From: G965197555 sp965197555
Lineage (GTDB): Bacteria > Chloroflexota > Dehalococcoidia > Lucifugimonadales > UBA3495
NCBI GenBank assembly: GCA_965197555.1
Contig: OZ240213.1
Location: 310,001 to 374,000 of the forward strand
Reading direction: 5' to 3'
DNA: 64,000 nt
Each line of letters opens with the position of its first letter. Position 1 is the first letter of the stretch. Under the pieces are notes generated by a model, which did not search any database, was not told the origin of the DNA, and saw only the letters and a program-made list of their open reading frames with translations. Both the position numbers and the translations under genes were made by a program. Below, piece by piece: positions 1-7,930 of this stretch.

Positions 1-275
1 ACATAACCAAGCCGAGTCCAGTCTTCCTCATAATAGTCTACTACCAGAGCAACCTTGGAGTTGGCCTGAATGTTCCTGACGCGTCGCAAACGATCAAGAG
101 CGGTTCGTTTGGGTTTTTGGTCCAGCACCGAATACAGGGATTCACCGTCAAAAGCATAGCAGATTGGGATGACGTGGGGCGCGCCACTGGCATCGGCCGT
201 CGCCAGATGGCCAATCCGAGACTGCTCCAACATGTGGGCCTGGGATTCGGAAAGCTCCACCAGGACGCACCTCAC
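1..275 (-). CDS. PPOX-class probable F420-dependent oxidoreductase, 3' end missing (truncated by window edge)
   Basis: About 91 N-terminal residues are visible before the window ends. They follow the split-barrel pattern of the pyridoxamine-phosphate-oxidase-like family: a helix (SQAHMLEQ), then RIGHLATADASGAPHVIPI, then YAFDGESLYSVLDQKPKR and NIQANSKVALVVDYYEEDW. The LATAD..G.PHV.P and VLDQKPKR signatures resemble the Rv0121-type subgroup that uses a deazaflavin or flavin cofactor. The start is taken as GTG at 275, just after an in-frame TGA; GTG at 260 is an alternative. The true substrate cannot be told. Family call fairly sure, cofactor inferred. Confidence 0.8.
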   Translation of the reverse strand, partial: MRCVLVELSESQAHMLEQSRIGHLATADASGAPHVIPICYAFDGESLYSVLDQKPKRTALDRLRRVRNIQANSKVALVVDYYEEDWTRLGY

Positions 276-406
276 TCTTCAGTTGGCGTTGACCGGGGAC
301 AGGCCTCCAGTGGCAGGGCCGTACAGGGGAGGGAATCCCGTGGCCGGGGGAGTCTTAAATGCCAGAAGGCTAAGGAAGCCCAGGTCCACCAAGACTTGAA
401 GAGCGA

Positions 407-1330
407 CTACCCCTCGGAACTGAAAGACATGGGGTCTTCCAGGAACTCTATGTTCTGTAACTCCGTCCGAGCTGCTTCCTCAAGGAAAGCGTCACCTTCC
501 TTGGCACAGTGGAGCAAGGCCTTCTTGGCTAGCGGACCGCCGATTTTACCCAATGCGCTGATGCTTGCCAATTGTACCTGATAATCATCGTCCTCCAACA
601 ATTGGAGCAGGTGGGGAACAGCGTCCTCCTCTCCCAGTTCCCCGCAAGCATGGGCGGTCTCATAGCGAACAGAAGGTTCCGCACTTTGTAATTCCTTGAT
701 CAAGAGGGGCATCCAGCTAATTTCGCCGGTGCGGCCCATCGCGAAAATAGAGCTGCATTTGAGACTTAGATCGTCGCTATCGTAGGCCCAGGAAACATAC
801 TTCTTGATGTCTCCAGTGTTGAAGGGAGCAATGGCCTCCAAGCTTCGTCGGCGCACATCAAGGTCTTGCGCCGGGTCTTTGAGAACAACCATAAGGCTGT
901 CGTGCACCGAGCTTACGTCCCTGGGCAAGAGCTTGCCTTCCTGCATCAAGACCGGGAACCTGCCTAGGGCGACCGCAGCCGCGGCCCGTACTTCCGCGCT
1001 CTTTTCGGAATGGAGGATTTGGGTCAAGCTCGGAATAATCGACCGGTCTTCGTGCTCCCACAGACCTTCCATGGCCTCTTTCAAGACCTGTTCGTCCGGG
1101 TCTTTCAGGCACATCTTGAAGACGGCACAGAAGTCGAGCTCCGGGTTCTCTTCAGCCGATTCCACCATAATGGAAATAATCACTCGCTGCCGCTCGACGT
1201 CTAAGGGGTACCAAGTCCTGGCAAATTGGCCCAACTCTTCCGGCAAAAGGTCGGACAACTCTATGAACTCGCCCACCGGCACGTTGGCCGCAGGGTCTGC
1301 AAGCGTATCCAGAAATCCTTCTAATGACAT
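407..1330 (-). CDS. HEAT-repeat (PBS-lyase-like) protein
   Basis: About 307 residues from the chosen ATG. The second half is built of helical HEAT-type repeats with the usual pattern of conserved Ala, Leu, Gly and Asp, for example EVRAAAAVALGRF, SVRYETAHACGELGEEDAV and YQVQLASISALGKIGG. Such repeats bind proteins; some modify phycobilin carriers, but nothing here suggests phycobilisomes. An upstream ATG at 1465 would add 45 residues, but that stretch contains a promoter-like TATACT and reads like noncoding DNA, so ATG at 1330 is preferred. No enzyme motif seen; it is probably a scaffold or sensor. Confidence 0.75.
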   Translation of the reverse strand: MSLEGFLDTLADPAANVPVGEFIELSDLLPEELGQFARTWYPLDVERQRVIISIMVESAEENPELDFCAVFKMCLKDPDEQVLKEAMEGLWEHEDRSIIPSLTQILHSEKSAEVRAAAAVALGRFPVLMQEGKLLPRDVSSVHDSLMVVLKDPAQDLDVRRRSLEAIAPFNTGDIKKYVSWAYDSDDLSLKCSSIFAMGRTGEISWMPLLIKELQSAEPSVRYETAHACGELGEEDAVPHLLQLLEDDDYQVQLASISALGKIGGPLAKKALLHCAKEGDAFLEEAARTELQNIEFLEDPMSFSSEG

Positions 1331-1421
1331 TGAGGACTCAACCTGTGGAGTAACTAAGAAGAGGTTCCCATTCGAGGGTTGCTCACCGGACCACTCGATT
1401 ACCCAATGATTGCCAATAAAA

Positions 1422-1449
1422 AGTATAGCATACGGACCTTCGCCAACAA
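1422..1449 (-). promoter_or_regulatory. Candidate sigma70-type promoter for the HEAT-repeat gene
   Basis: On the minus strand TTGTTG (1449-1444), a 16-base spacer, then TATACT (1427-1422). It lies about 90 bases upstream of the ATG at 1330 and inside the longer reading frame, which supports the shorter protein. Inferred from sequence only. Confidence 0.4.
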
Positions 1450-1502
1450 TCGCCGAAGAAGTCAATATACGCCAAAACTAAGCCCTTGCCTGGAATGGCG
1501 CG

Positions 1503-3065
1503 TCAAACTGATTCGCGCAACAATGTGATGGTTTCTGACAGTCGCTCTATCAAGTCCGTAGCAATCGCGCCGGTATCTCCCACCCGCCTCCTTACCGCCT
1601 CGCCAGCCTGCCCGTGTAGGTAGACTCCGCAACAAGCTGCATTGCCCGGTGACAGCCCCTGGGCCATCAAACCAGCGATTATACCTGTCAGGACGTCGCC
1701 TGTGCCTCCGGATGCCAGGGCGGGGTTAGCGAAGGGAGAGACCATCGCGCCGCCGCCCGGAAACCCGATTACCGTATGGGCACCCTTCAGGACCAGCGTA
1801 ACACCCCAATCCGAGGAATATTTCCTGGTGACAGCAACCCGGTCTTGTTGCACCGACGCGGTGGGATTACCGGTAAGAGCCGCCATTTCGCCCGGATGAG
1901 GCGTGAGCACGGCGGGTGTTTTCAGGTGTTGCCACCAATTTGGGACCGTCGACAGATTATTGATGCCATCGGCATCAATGACACAAGAGACCGCCGGCGG
2001 CAATAGCTGAATCATACGTTGCAAGAATTCTTCCGTGCCCGAGGACCAGCCCATACCACAACCCAAGGCCACCGCGGTATAGCGGCCTAGCTGTTTGGCG
2101 ACCACATCGGCTGCCCCGGCGTGGACTCGACCTAGTTCGTCCTGGGGCAACGGCAGGTGGATCACTTCGGTCAGTTTGGTAGCAGCCATAGGGTAGATAC
2201 CGCTCGGCGAGGCAAGGGTCACCAGGCCAGCCCCAACTCTCACCGCCGCTTGCGACGCTAGAAAGGCAGCCCCCACGTAGTTACCAGACCCGGCGATTAC
2301 CAACGCGTGTCCAAACGTACCTTTGTGGGACTCAATTGGTCTGGAGGGCAAGCGGGCTCCTACCCACTCGGGCGTCAACAGTTCCAGAGGTATTCGCTGC
2401 TCCTCCTCCAAGTCAGTCGGCAGGCCGATATCTACGACATTCAACTCCCCCACGTGGGCCGCGCCGGGGAAGGTCAACAAGCCCACCTTAGGACGGCCCA
2501 GGGCCACCGTCACGTCCATTTGGGGACACGCAGGATCTACCGCTCCCGTATCGGAGTCAAGGCCCGTGGGTAAGTCCAATGCCAACAAGTTAGGCCGGTT
2601 GGTGCGGGAGTGGCAAGTCCCGACCCTAAGCATGACATCTCTAATTGGGCCTTCCAGCGGCCGTCTCCGCCCGGTGCCCAACACAGCATCGATTACCAAG
2701 CTGGAGCCGGTCAAATTCCGGTCGAACGAAGAGAACCCTGGGTCATCCTGAAACCGCAAGACGTGCACGTCATAGCTTCTGGCTAGGTCCATTTTCGGGT
2801 CTTTCCCGGGCCGATCGGCTACCAGATAGGCAGTTACTTCCGCCCCCCAACGCCGGAGGTGCCGAGCCGCCACCAGCCCGTCAGCTCCGTTATTGCCGGG
2901 CCCAACCAGCACCAGCACTCGTTTGCCTGCAACGCCTCCCTGCAGTGTCCGGGCTGTGCGGGCGACCGCCAGCCCCGCCAGCTCCATTAGGTTATCGGTG
3001 CTGACACCGCGCCGCTCCGACGCCATCTCCAATTCCGCCATCTGGGAGGCAGTGACTATCTTCAT
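1503..3065 (-). CDS. nnr: Bifunctional NAD(P)H-hydrate repair enzyme (epimerase + ADP/ATP-dependent dehydratase)
   Basis: 520 residues, the normal length for the fused form. Residues 1-215 are the YjeF-N epimerase domain with VGPGNNGADGL at about 54-64. Residues 230-520 are the ribokinase-like dehydratase domain with LTPHPGEMAALTG near 387-399 and the nucleotide-binding GGTGDVLTG at 453-461. The protein repairs damaged NADH and NADPH hydrates in the cytoplasm: the first domain interconverts R and S epimers, the second removes water. The gene starts on the last base of acpS (TAATG overlap), so the two are translationally coupled, an arrangement common in bacteria. Confidence 0.95.
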   Translation of the reverse strand: MKIVTASQMAELEMASERRGVSTDNLMELAGLAVARTARTLQGGVAGKRVLVLVGPGNNGADGLVAARHLRRWGAEVTAYLVADRPGKDPKMDLARSYDVHVLRFQDDPGFSSFDRNLTGSSLVIDAVLGTGRRRPLEGPIRDVMLRVGTCHSRTNRPNLLALDLPTGLDSDTGAVDPACPQMDVTVALGRPKVGLLTFPGAAHVGELNVVDIGLPTDLEEEQRIPLELLTPEWVGARLPSRPIESHKGTFGHALVIAGSGNYVGAAFLASQAAVRVGAGLVTLASPSGIYPMAATKLTEVIHLPLPQDELGRVHAGAADVVAKQLGRYTAVALGCGMGWSSGTEEFLQRMIQLLPPAVSCVIDADGINNLSTVPNWWQHLKTPAVLTPHPGEMAALTGNPTASVQQDRVAVTRKYSSDWGVTLVLKGAHTVIGFPGGGAMVSPFANPALASGGTGDVLTGIIAGLMAQGLSPGNAACCGVYLHGQAGEAVRRRVGDTGAIATDLIERLSETITLLRESV

Positions 3066-3436
3066 TACGGCTGGCTTTGCTGTGTCACCACAAAGGCTAC
3101 AGCGTAGTCGCGGGAGTGGGACAGGCTAACAGAGATCTCCTTGACTCCCAACCGTTCCGCCCTAGCCTTAGCCCGGCCATGTAATTTGATGGACGGCGCA
3201 CCGCTTGGATGGCGTATTACCTCGATGTCCTTCCAGCCAATTCCGCGAACGCCACTGCCCAGGGCCTTCATCGTGGCTTCTTTGGCCGCAAACCGGGCTG
3301 CCAGATTGGGCGGACGGTCACGGCAGAACGCAATCTCATTCGGAGTGTAGACGCGGTCCAAGAAGCGTTGACCGAAGCGTTCCAGGACTCCCCGGACTCG
3401 AGAGATTTCGATGATGTCGACGCCTGTGGCAAGCAT
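3065..3436 (-). CDS. acpS: Holo-[acyl-carrier-protein] synthase
   Basis: 123 residues, typical AcpS length. It transfers 4'-phosphopantetheine from coenzyme A to the serine of apo-ACP, activating fatty acid synthesis. The N-terminal GVDIIEISR carries the Mg-binding Asp, and RFAAKEATMKALG carries the second metal-binding Glu and CoA-contacting Lys. The C-terminal SVSLSHSRDYAVAFVV is the usual closing strand pair. Its stop overlaps the start of nnr, and the pair forms a short operon on the minus strand downstream of metF. Confidence 0.95.
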   Translation of the reverse strand: MLATGVDIIEISRVRGVLERFGQRFLDRVYTPNEIAFCRDRPPNLAARFAAKEATMKALGSGVRGIGWKDIEVIRHPSGAPSIKLHGRAKARAERLGVKEISVSLSHSRDYAVAFVVTQQSQP

Positions 3437-3504
3437 GGGTACCAGCTTGGCGAGACCTCAGGCTAGTTTATGAACAGTACCCTCAGCGTAGTAGCGTAAA
3501 GCTA

Positions 3505-4425
3505 TTAGCCCACGCCACTATGGCCCGTGAGCTTCAAATTACCGAGGATTTTGGAGACCGAGTAGGTCCGGTTCAAGACATAGAAATGGATGCCCGGGAC
3601 TCCCTGGTCCCACAGCTCCTTAACCTGATTGGTGGCGTACTCCACTCCCAGGTCCCTGACTGCGTCGTCGTCGTCAATGAACCGGTCGAGTTCCTCGTCC
3701 AGAGACGGTGGAATTTTTGCGCCGCAAAGCGATGTAAACCGGCGAATTTGCCCTGTGCTCAGAATGGGCAAGACGCCAGGGATTATAGGGACATCTATTC
3801 CCGCAGCCTGGGCCCGGTCGACGAAACGAAAGTAGTCCTCGTTATCATAAAACAGCTGAGTGATGAGGAAGTCCGCGCCTTTGTCTATCTTGAGTTTGGT
3901 GTACTCCAAATCACTCTGTGGGTCTAGCGATTCAGTGTGACCTTCGGGATAGCAAGCTGCTGCAATCCCAAACTGGAAGTTGCTCCGAATATGTTCAATC
4001 AAGTCAGTGGCGTGCTCAAATCCACCTTCGGCAGGTACAAATTCGCTCTCCCCTCGGGGGGCGTCACCACGTAACGCAATGACGTTTTCGATGCCCGCCC
4101 CGTCAAGCCTTTCCAACACACCATGCACCGCTTCTTGAGTCTGAGCAACGCACGTCAGATGTGCCATTACTTCCAATTTGGCAGCATTCTTGATGCCCGT
4201 GGTGATCTCTTCAGTAAATGCCCTGGTCGAGCCACCAGCCCCGTAGGTCACAGATACAAAATCAGGCTGATAAGCCTTCAACTGGTCAATAGTCGTAAAT
4301 ACCCCTGGAATCCCTTCCGCCGACCTGGGAGGGAAGAATTCGCAGGATATTGTTCTCGTGGTATTGAGGATGTCCTTGATCTTCAAAACAGGACCTGTTG
4401 GTCGCCCCACTAGGTGGCTTGCCAA
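3505..4425 (-). CDS. metF: 5,10-methylenetetrahydrofolate reductase
   Basis: 306 residues, TIM-barrel flavoprotein that reduces methylene-THF to methyl-THF for methionine synthesis. SCEFFPPR at 27-34 holds the catalytic Glu, VTYGAGGSTR is the FAD/folate loop, and ALRGDAPRG contains the conserved Asp that contacts folate. FLITQLFYDN and IPIIPGVLPI-like segments (PIIPGVLPILS) are also family marks. Upstream of the ATG is a short gap with no clear riboswitch. It precedes acpS-nnr on the same strand with a 68-base gap, so they may or may not share a transcript. Confidence 0.95.
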   Translation of the reverse strand: MASHLVGRPTGPVLKIKDILNTTRTISCEFFPPRSAEGIPGVFTTIDQLKAYQPDFVSVTYGAGGSTRAFTEEITTGIKNAAKLEVMAHLTCVAQTQEAVHGVLERLDGAGIENVIALRGDAPRGESEFVPAEGGFEHATDLIEHIRSNFQFGIAAACYPEGHTESLDPQSDLEYTKLKIDKGADFLITQLFYDNEDYFRFVDRAQAAGIDVPIIPGVLPILSTGQIRRFTSLCGAKIPPSLDEELDRFIDDDDAVRDLGVEYATNQVKELWDQGVPGIHFYVLNRTYSVSKILGNLKLTGHSGVG

Positions 4426-4504
4426 TGCAATGACCGCAAACGTAGGGTATATTGCATCATAGCATCAGGCGAAAATGCTGTCTAACGAGTATTGGGTGAA
4501 ACAC

Positions 4505-5290
4505 CTAGAATTGGGGTTGACGCTTTTCTTTGAATGCCTGGATACCTTCCCGAGGGTGGGTTGACGTAGCTACGTACTGAGTGAAAGCCATTATCTCCAG
4601 GGCGACGCCGTCGCGTAAACCCATATTTTGGCCCCGCTTAGCGACGGACTTGATCCAACCCAGACCCGCCCGGCTCTTAGCTCTCAGTGGCGTAACCAAC
4701 TCATCGAGTTTGTGGTCGAGTTCGTCACTGGGAACCGCTTCTAGGACCAGGCCCCACTCCTTGGCCTGTGTTCCTGATAGCCAGCGTCCTGTGGTCAACA
4801 ATTCCATCGCCCGCTGCATGCCTATCCTTCGGGGCAGACGCTGCGTCGATCCGCCTCCTGGCATCAAACCGAAGTTAACATGCTGGTCGCCAATGCGTGC
4901 GTCTTCCGACGCTATCGCTAGATCACAAGCCAATGCTAGCTCCAAGCCACCCGCCAGAGCAAAACCGTGGATTACCGCAATCACCGGTACCGGCAATTCC
5001 TCTAGTTGAAACAAGCAGCTATTTAATCGTTGGAGGTATGCGGTGAGCTCGGCCTGATCCTCAAAAGCCGCCTCTAAATAGGTCAGGTCGGCGCCGGCGC
5101 AGAACGCTCGGCCTTCACCCCGCAATGCCAACGCCTTTATGGTTTCGTCCTGCCCCACATCGTCGATCGCCATGGACAACTCGTCCAGCAGCTCCGGGTT
5201 CAGGGCATTCAAAGCATCGGGCCGGTTCAACCGAATCGTCGCCAGGGATTTTCCCTTTTCCAACTTGATGTTGGTATACTCCAAAAGCAC
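4505..5290 (-). CDS. Enoyl-CoA hydratase/isomerase (crotonase) family protein
   Basis: About 261 residues with the crotonase fold. FCAGADLTYLEAA and FALAGGLELALACDLAIAS form the CoA site and oxyanion hole, and the first catalytic Glu of rat enoyl-CoA hydratase (E144 position, in GGLELA) is present. The second (E164 position) normally sits in a PE.NLG motif; here the segment reads GDQHVNFGLMPGGGST, so it appears replaced by His. That points to an isomerase, a hydrolase or another crotonase reaction rather than a classical hydratase. Start: GTG at 5290, but a GGAGG followed by TTG at 5284 makes the latter equally plausible. Substrate unknown. Confidence 0.85.
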   Translation of the reverse strand: MLLEYTNIKLEKGKSLATIRLNRPDALNALNPELLDELSMAIDDVGQDETIKALALRGEGRAFCAGADLTYLEAAFEDQAELTAYLQRLNSCLFQLEELPVPVIAVIHGFALAGGLELALACDLAIASEDARIGDQHVNFGLMPGGGSTQRLPRRIGMQRAMELLTTGRWLSGTQAKEWGLVLEAVPSDELDHKLDELVTPLRAKSRAGLGWIKSVAKRGQNMGLRDGVALEIMAFTQYVATSTHPREGIQAFKEKRQPQF

Positions 5291-5352
5291 CTCCAGCCTG
5301 CGGCCCGAGTTATAAACTCAATATATCAGAGGAACACCACTGGGACACCCCG

Positions 5353-5670
5353 ATGGGAGAGTCGTCAAGCCGCCGCGTTACTCCAGACAATCCCCCGAGT
5401 GAAGCCAGGCTATCTGTAAGCGTGCAACCCCGGGCAGGCCGAAACCAACTCGCGGGCTTGCAGAACGACATCTGGCGAGTCCGGGTGAAGGCCCCTCCGG
5501 AATCGGGGCAAGCCAACTCTGCGGTGGTATCCTTGTTGGCCTCACTACTCGGCGTGGGCAGATCGGCCGTTACGATTACCCGAGGCCGAACCTCCAGGCG
5601 CAAAACAGTAACTGTCAAGTCCTTGACCCAGCAAGAAGCAGAGCAGCGCCTCCACGCAGTCGGCTCCTAG
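5353..5670 (+). CDS. DUF167 / YggU family protein
   Basis: 105 residues, the usual size of this small family of unknown function. Visible family features are LSVSVQPRAGRNQLAG at the start of the domain, RVRVKAPPESGQANSAVVSLLASLLGV (the conserved P.GKAN-like segment), and ITRGRTSRRKTV at the end. It runs divergently from the crotonase gene with a 62-base gap. No catalytic motif is known for the family. Confidence 0.85.
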   Translation: MGESSSRRVTPDNPPSEARLSVSVQPRAGRNQLAGLQNDIWRVRVKAPPESGQANSAVVSLLASLLGVGRSAVTITRGRTSRRKTVTVKSLTQQEAEQRLHAVGS

Positions 5671-5686
5671 TAGGCAGGGTCTTAAA

Positions 5687-5716
5687 TTGCCCTTGGTTCG
5701 AGCCGTTAAGTATAAT
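5687..5716 (+). promoter_or_regulatory. Candidate sigma70 promoter for the cupin gene at 5759
   Basis: TTGCCC at 5687-5692, an 18-base spacer, and a perfect TATAAT at 5711-5716. The predicted transcript start is about 35 bases upstream of the ATG, which has a purine-rich AAGGGGAG ribosome site before it. Confidence 0.55.
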
Positions 5717-5758
5717 TGGTGAGCTTAGATAGAAGAATCCTTCGGAAAGGGGAGCGGA

Positions 5759-6337
5759 ATGAGTGACAAAGAATCACCAGACTACCCTATTGATGCTTTC
5801 GTAGCCGATGTTAAGGCCATCCTAGCCCAGGACGGCCCTACGGACGCCGGTCTTGGCAAGATTGCCCAAAAGATGCAGGAAATGAGTCAACGGACCGACC
5901 TGTTCGACGTCGGAGAGTACCGCCCACCAACCCCCGGTGGCAACACCATCGGCGGTTATCGCCTTCATGCCGAACCCGATGACACATTGATCCTGTCAGT
6001 GAGCCAGTTCTCCCATGAGCGTCCGACTCCCGTCCACACCCACAATACCTGGGGTGTGCTTTGCGGATACCGTGGCCGGGACCAATACACTCAGTGGACC
6101 CGACAGGATGACGGCGCTGTGGAGGACCACGCCGACCTGAAGGAGGTCATCAACCAGGTTATTACTCCCGGCGATGCGGTCTGGTGGCTGGACTACCCCA
6201 ACGACATACACCAACAGCAGGCCCTAGGCGACGAGCCTTCCTGGGAGCTGCTGCTGATGGGCAGGTCGACCCGCGGCATCGAACGGTTGCACTTTGATCC
6301 GGACAATAGCAAAGTTTGGAGAGTTGCCGCGCTGTAG
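5759..6337 (+). CDS. Cysteine-dioxygenase-like cupin protein
   Basis: 192 residues. The core has cupin metal-ligand spacing: HERPTPVHTHNTWGVLCGYRG supplies the H.H pair, and NDIHQQQALG supplies a later His. The arrangement matches small-molecule thiol dioxygenase-like cupins that bind Fe(II) and oxidise cysteine or 3-mercaptopropionate, but the substrate arginine and tyrosine cannot be assigned. Own promoter upstream. Alternative: a non-enzymatic cupin. Fold call good, activity uncertain. Confidence 0.7.
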   Translation: MSDKESPDYPIDAFVADVKAILAQDGPTDAGLGKIAQKMQEMSQRTDLFDVGEYRPPTPGGNTIGGYRLHAEPDDTLILSVSQFSHERPTPVHTHNTWGVLCGYRGRDQYTQWTRQDDGAVEDHADLKEVINQVITPGDAVWWLDYPNDIHQQQALGDEPSWELLLMGRSTRGIERLHFDPDNSKVWRVAAL

Positions 6338-6408
6338 ACATCCCACCCTTCCCTAAGCAGTAAGGGGACCAGCGCTGGACACAGACGCCATCCCTTAGGA
6401 GTCAACAC

Positions 6409-6900
6409 TTGGCATACTTGAACTTTAGCTGGATCCTCGAAGGATACCTGGCAGGGGCCGAGGGTCCCACAAGGCGAAGAGACCTCATATTCCTGAAGAT
6501 GAAAGGGATAGCCGCGATCATTCGCATGGAGGAGATGACTATATCCGGTGAAGCGGACGAGTTGGTGGACTATTTTGAGCCGGTACGGGACTTCCATCCT
6601 CCTAACCCACGGCAGATCGAAAGAATGGTGCGGTTCATTGAGGAGCAATCAGAGAAGTGGGAACGTCCGGTGGTAGTCACTTGCCATGCTGGCATAGGAC
6701 GGACGGGAACAGTGCTGGCGTGCTACCTGGTCCACGCGGGTTATAAACCCGGCAACGCCGTGAACCTTATCCGAAAACTAAGACCGGGCTCCATTCAGAC
6801 CAGGGAGCAGGAAAAGGCAGTATTAGAATACTATCAATTGCTCGAGGACAAAGAGAGGGAGCGGCGGCGCAATGCACTAAAAGCCCTAGAGGGACTGTGA
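6409..6900 (+). CDS. Dual-specificity protein phosphatase-like protein
   Basis: 163 residues. The P-loop VVTCHAGIGRTGTVLACYLV carries the CX5R signature (Cys92 and Arg98), and a general-acid Asp lies at about 61 in DFHPPNP. This fits small tyrosine/dual-specificity phosphatases of the atypical group; bacterial targets are unknown. The start is TTG at 6409 with an AGGAG seven bases upstream (6397-6401), which fixes the reading. Last residues are charged. It follows the cupin by 71 bases and could be co-transcribed. Confidence 0.85.
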   Translation: MAYLNFSWILEGYLAGAEGPTRRRDLIFLKMKGIAAIIRMEEMTISGEADELVDYFEPVRDFHPPNPRQIERMVRFIEEQSEKWERPVVVTCHAGIGRTGTVLACYLVHAGYKPGNAVNLIRKLRPGSIQTREQEKAVLEYYQLLEDKERERRRNALKALEGL

Positions 6901-6920
6901 CTCCCAGCCCAACCACGAGT

Positions 6921-7118
6921 CTAGGCCGCAAGCAACTGAGATTCGCGAATAATCGGTTCTGTAAGCATGGCGCCGGTAGACACGACGTCGGTAATCCGGC
7001 CGCACTGTAGGCACTTCAGGAAGGGACCGTAGGCATCGCTATCCAGATATAGGTCCCCGCAGCATTTCGTGCACCCCTTGAAGTAAAAGGTCCCTTCATA
7101 TTTTGTCCTGGTCGACAT
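6921..7118 (-). CDS. Small zinc-ribbon-like protein
   Basis: 65 residues from ATG at 7118, which has a GGGG run five bases upstream; a GTG two codons earlier is possible. It has two cysteine knuckles, KGCTKCCGDLYLD and LKCLQCGRITDVV, about 17 residues apart, the spacing of a zinc ribbon. The remainder lacks an identifiable domain. It is divergent from the JAMM gene (51 bases apart) and could be a nucleic-acid-binding or regulatory peptide; the function is not known. Confidence 0.65.
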   Translation of the reverse strand: MSTRTKYEGTFYFKGCTKCCGDLYLDSDAYGPFLKCLQCGRITDVVSTGAMLTEPIIRESQLLAA

Positions 7119-7169
7119 CCTCACCCCATTACAAGAGCTGCTTCATCTAGCAGCAACAGGTAACTTGAT

Positions 7170-7583
7170 TTGATAAAGATCGATAAACAGTCTGTCGATG
7201 CGATGATTGCCCATGCCCGGGACGACTTGCCCAACGAGTGCTGCGGAATACTAGCCGGGCAGGACGGGCAGGTGCTGAAGCTCTACCGCATGAGCAACGT
7301 GGAAGCCAGTCCTTTCCGCTTTTCCATGGACCCCTTAGAGATCGCCCGGGTAGATACTGAAGCCGGGGACAACGATTGGGAGTTGCTGGCAATTTATCAT
7401 TCTCACACTCGTAGCGAAGCCTACCCTTCCGACACCGATGTCCGCATCGCTGCAGGCACCTCCCAGCTGTGGCCCGATGTCCGTTATGTGCTGGTGTCCT
7501 TGATGGATGCCAATGCTCCTCAGGTACGCCTTTTCGACATCCGCGACAACGTGGTCACCGAAGAACCGCTACAGGTGATCTAG
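7170..7583 (+). CDS. JAMM/MPN metallopeptidase (Mec-like, M67)
   Basis: 137 residues. The complete JAMM zinc motif is present: Glu23 in NECCG, then H77-S-H79-x7-S87-x2-D90. In bacteria these small enzymes remove a cysteine or a ubiquitin-like tail from sulfur-carrier proteins such as CysO, or act on ThiS/MoaD-like proteins. No carrier gene is adjacent, so the partner is not known. Start TTG at 7170 follows a weak CAGG. The domain covers the whole protein, so nothing is missing. Confidence 0.85.
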   Translation: MIKIDKQSVDAMIAHARDDLPNECCGILAGQDGQVLKLYRMSNVEASPFRFSMDPLEIARVDTEAGDNDWELLAIYHSHTRSEAYPSDTDVRIAAGTSQLWPDVRYVLVSLMDANAPQVRLFDIRDNVVTEEPLQVI

Positions 7584-7930
7584 AACCCATCTCAAACGGC
7601 GGTCGACAAGCCTGTCGTCAGCGTGTTCTCCGACGATAGATTTGCGGCATAGCGTGTTGAGTTAGTTGATCGGTGCTTCGGTATTGCTCACCGGTTGAAT
7701 TTTCCTGTGTGGATAATACGGCCAGCGGCCTCTGCTAGATTGCCTATTTGGCCTCCTAGCAGGCATAGATTCTCACTCCCTTGACACAGGCCCATCCTTT
7801 CTAGGGCTTTGGCATTAGGCTGGAACCCCAAGCAGGTGCGGCCTTCGAGTCACATCGTCTCTGCTATGCTTGTGATGTAGGGGCTGGCGCGAGAGCTCCC
7901 TGCAAGTCCATCACAAGCGAGAACTAAAAC
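7584..7930. other. Intergenic region of 347 bases
   Basis: No convincing reading frame on either strand. The distal part contains promoter-like text before the lipoprotein gene (a TATGCT near 7865) but no matching -35 box was clear. No repeat or RNA structure recognised. Confidence 0.4.

Noticed and set aside
117..581. Plus-strand frame over the left edge
   Set aside because: It overlaps the PPOX fragment and the HEAT gene, both on minus with clear family text; its own sequence resembles no protein.
5681..5720. Possible tRNA T-loop (GGTTCGAG)
   Set aside because: No cloverleaf arms around it; it lies between promoter boxes.
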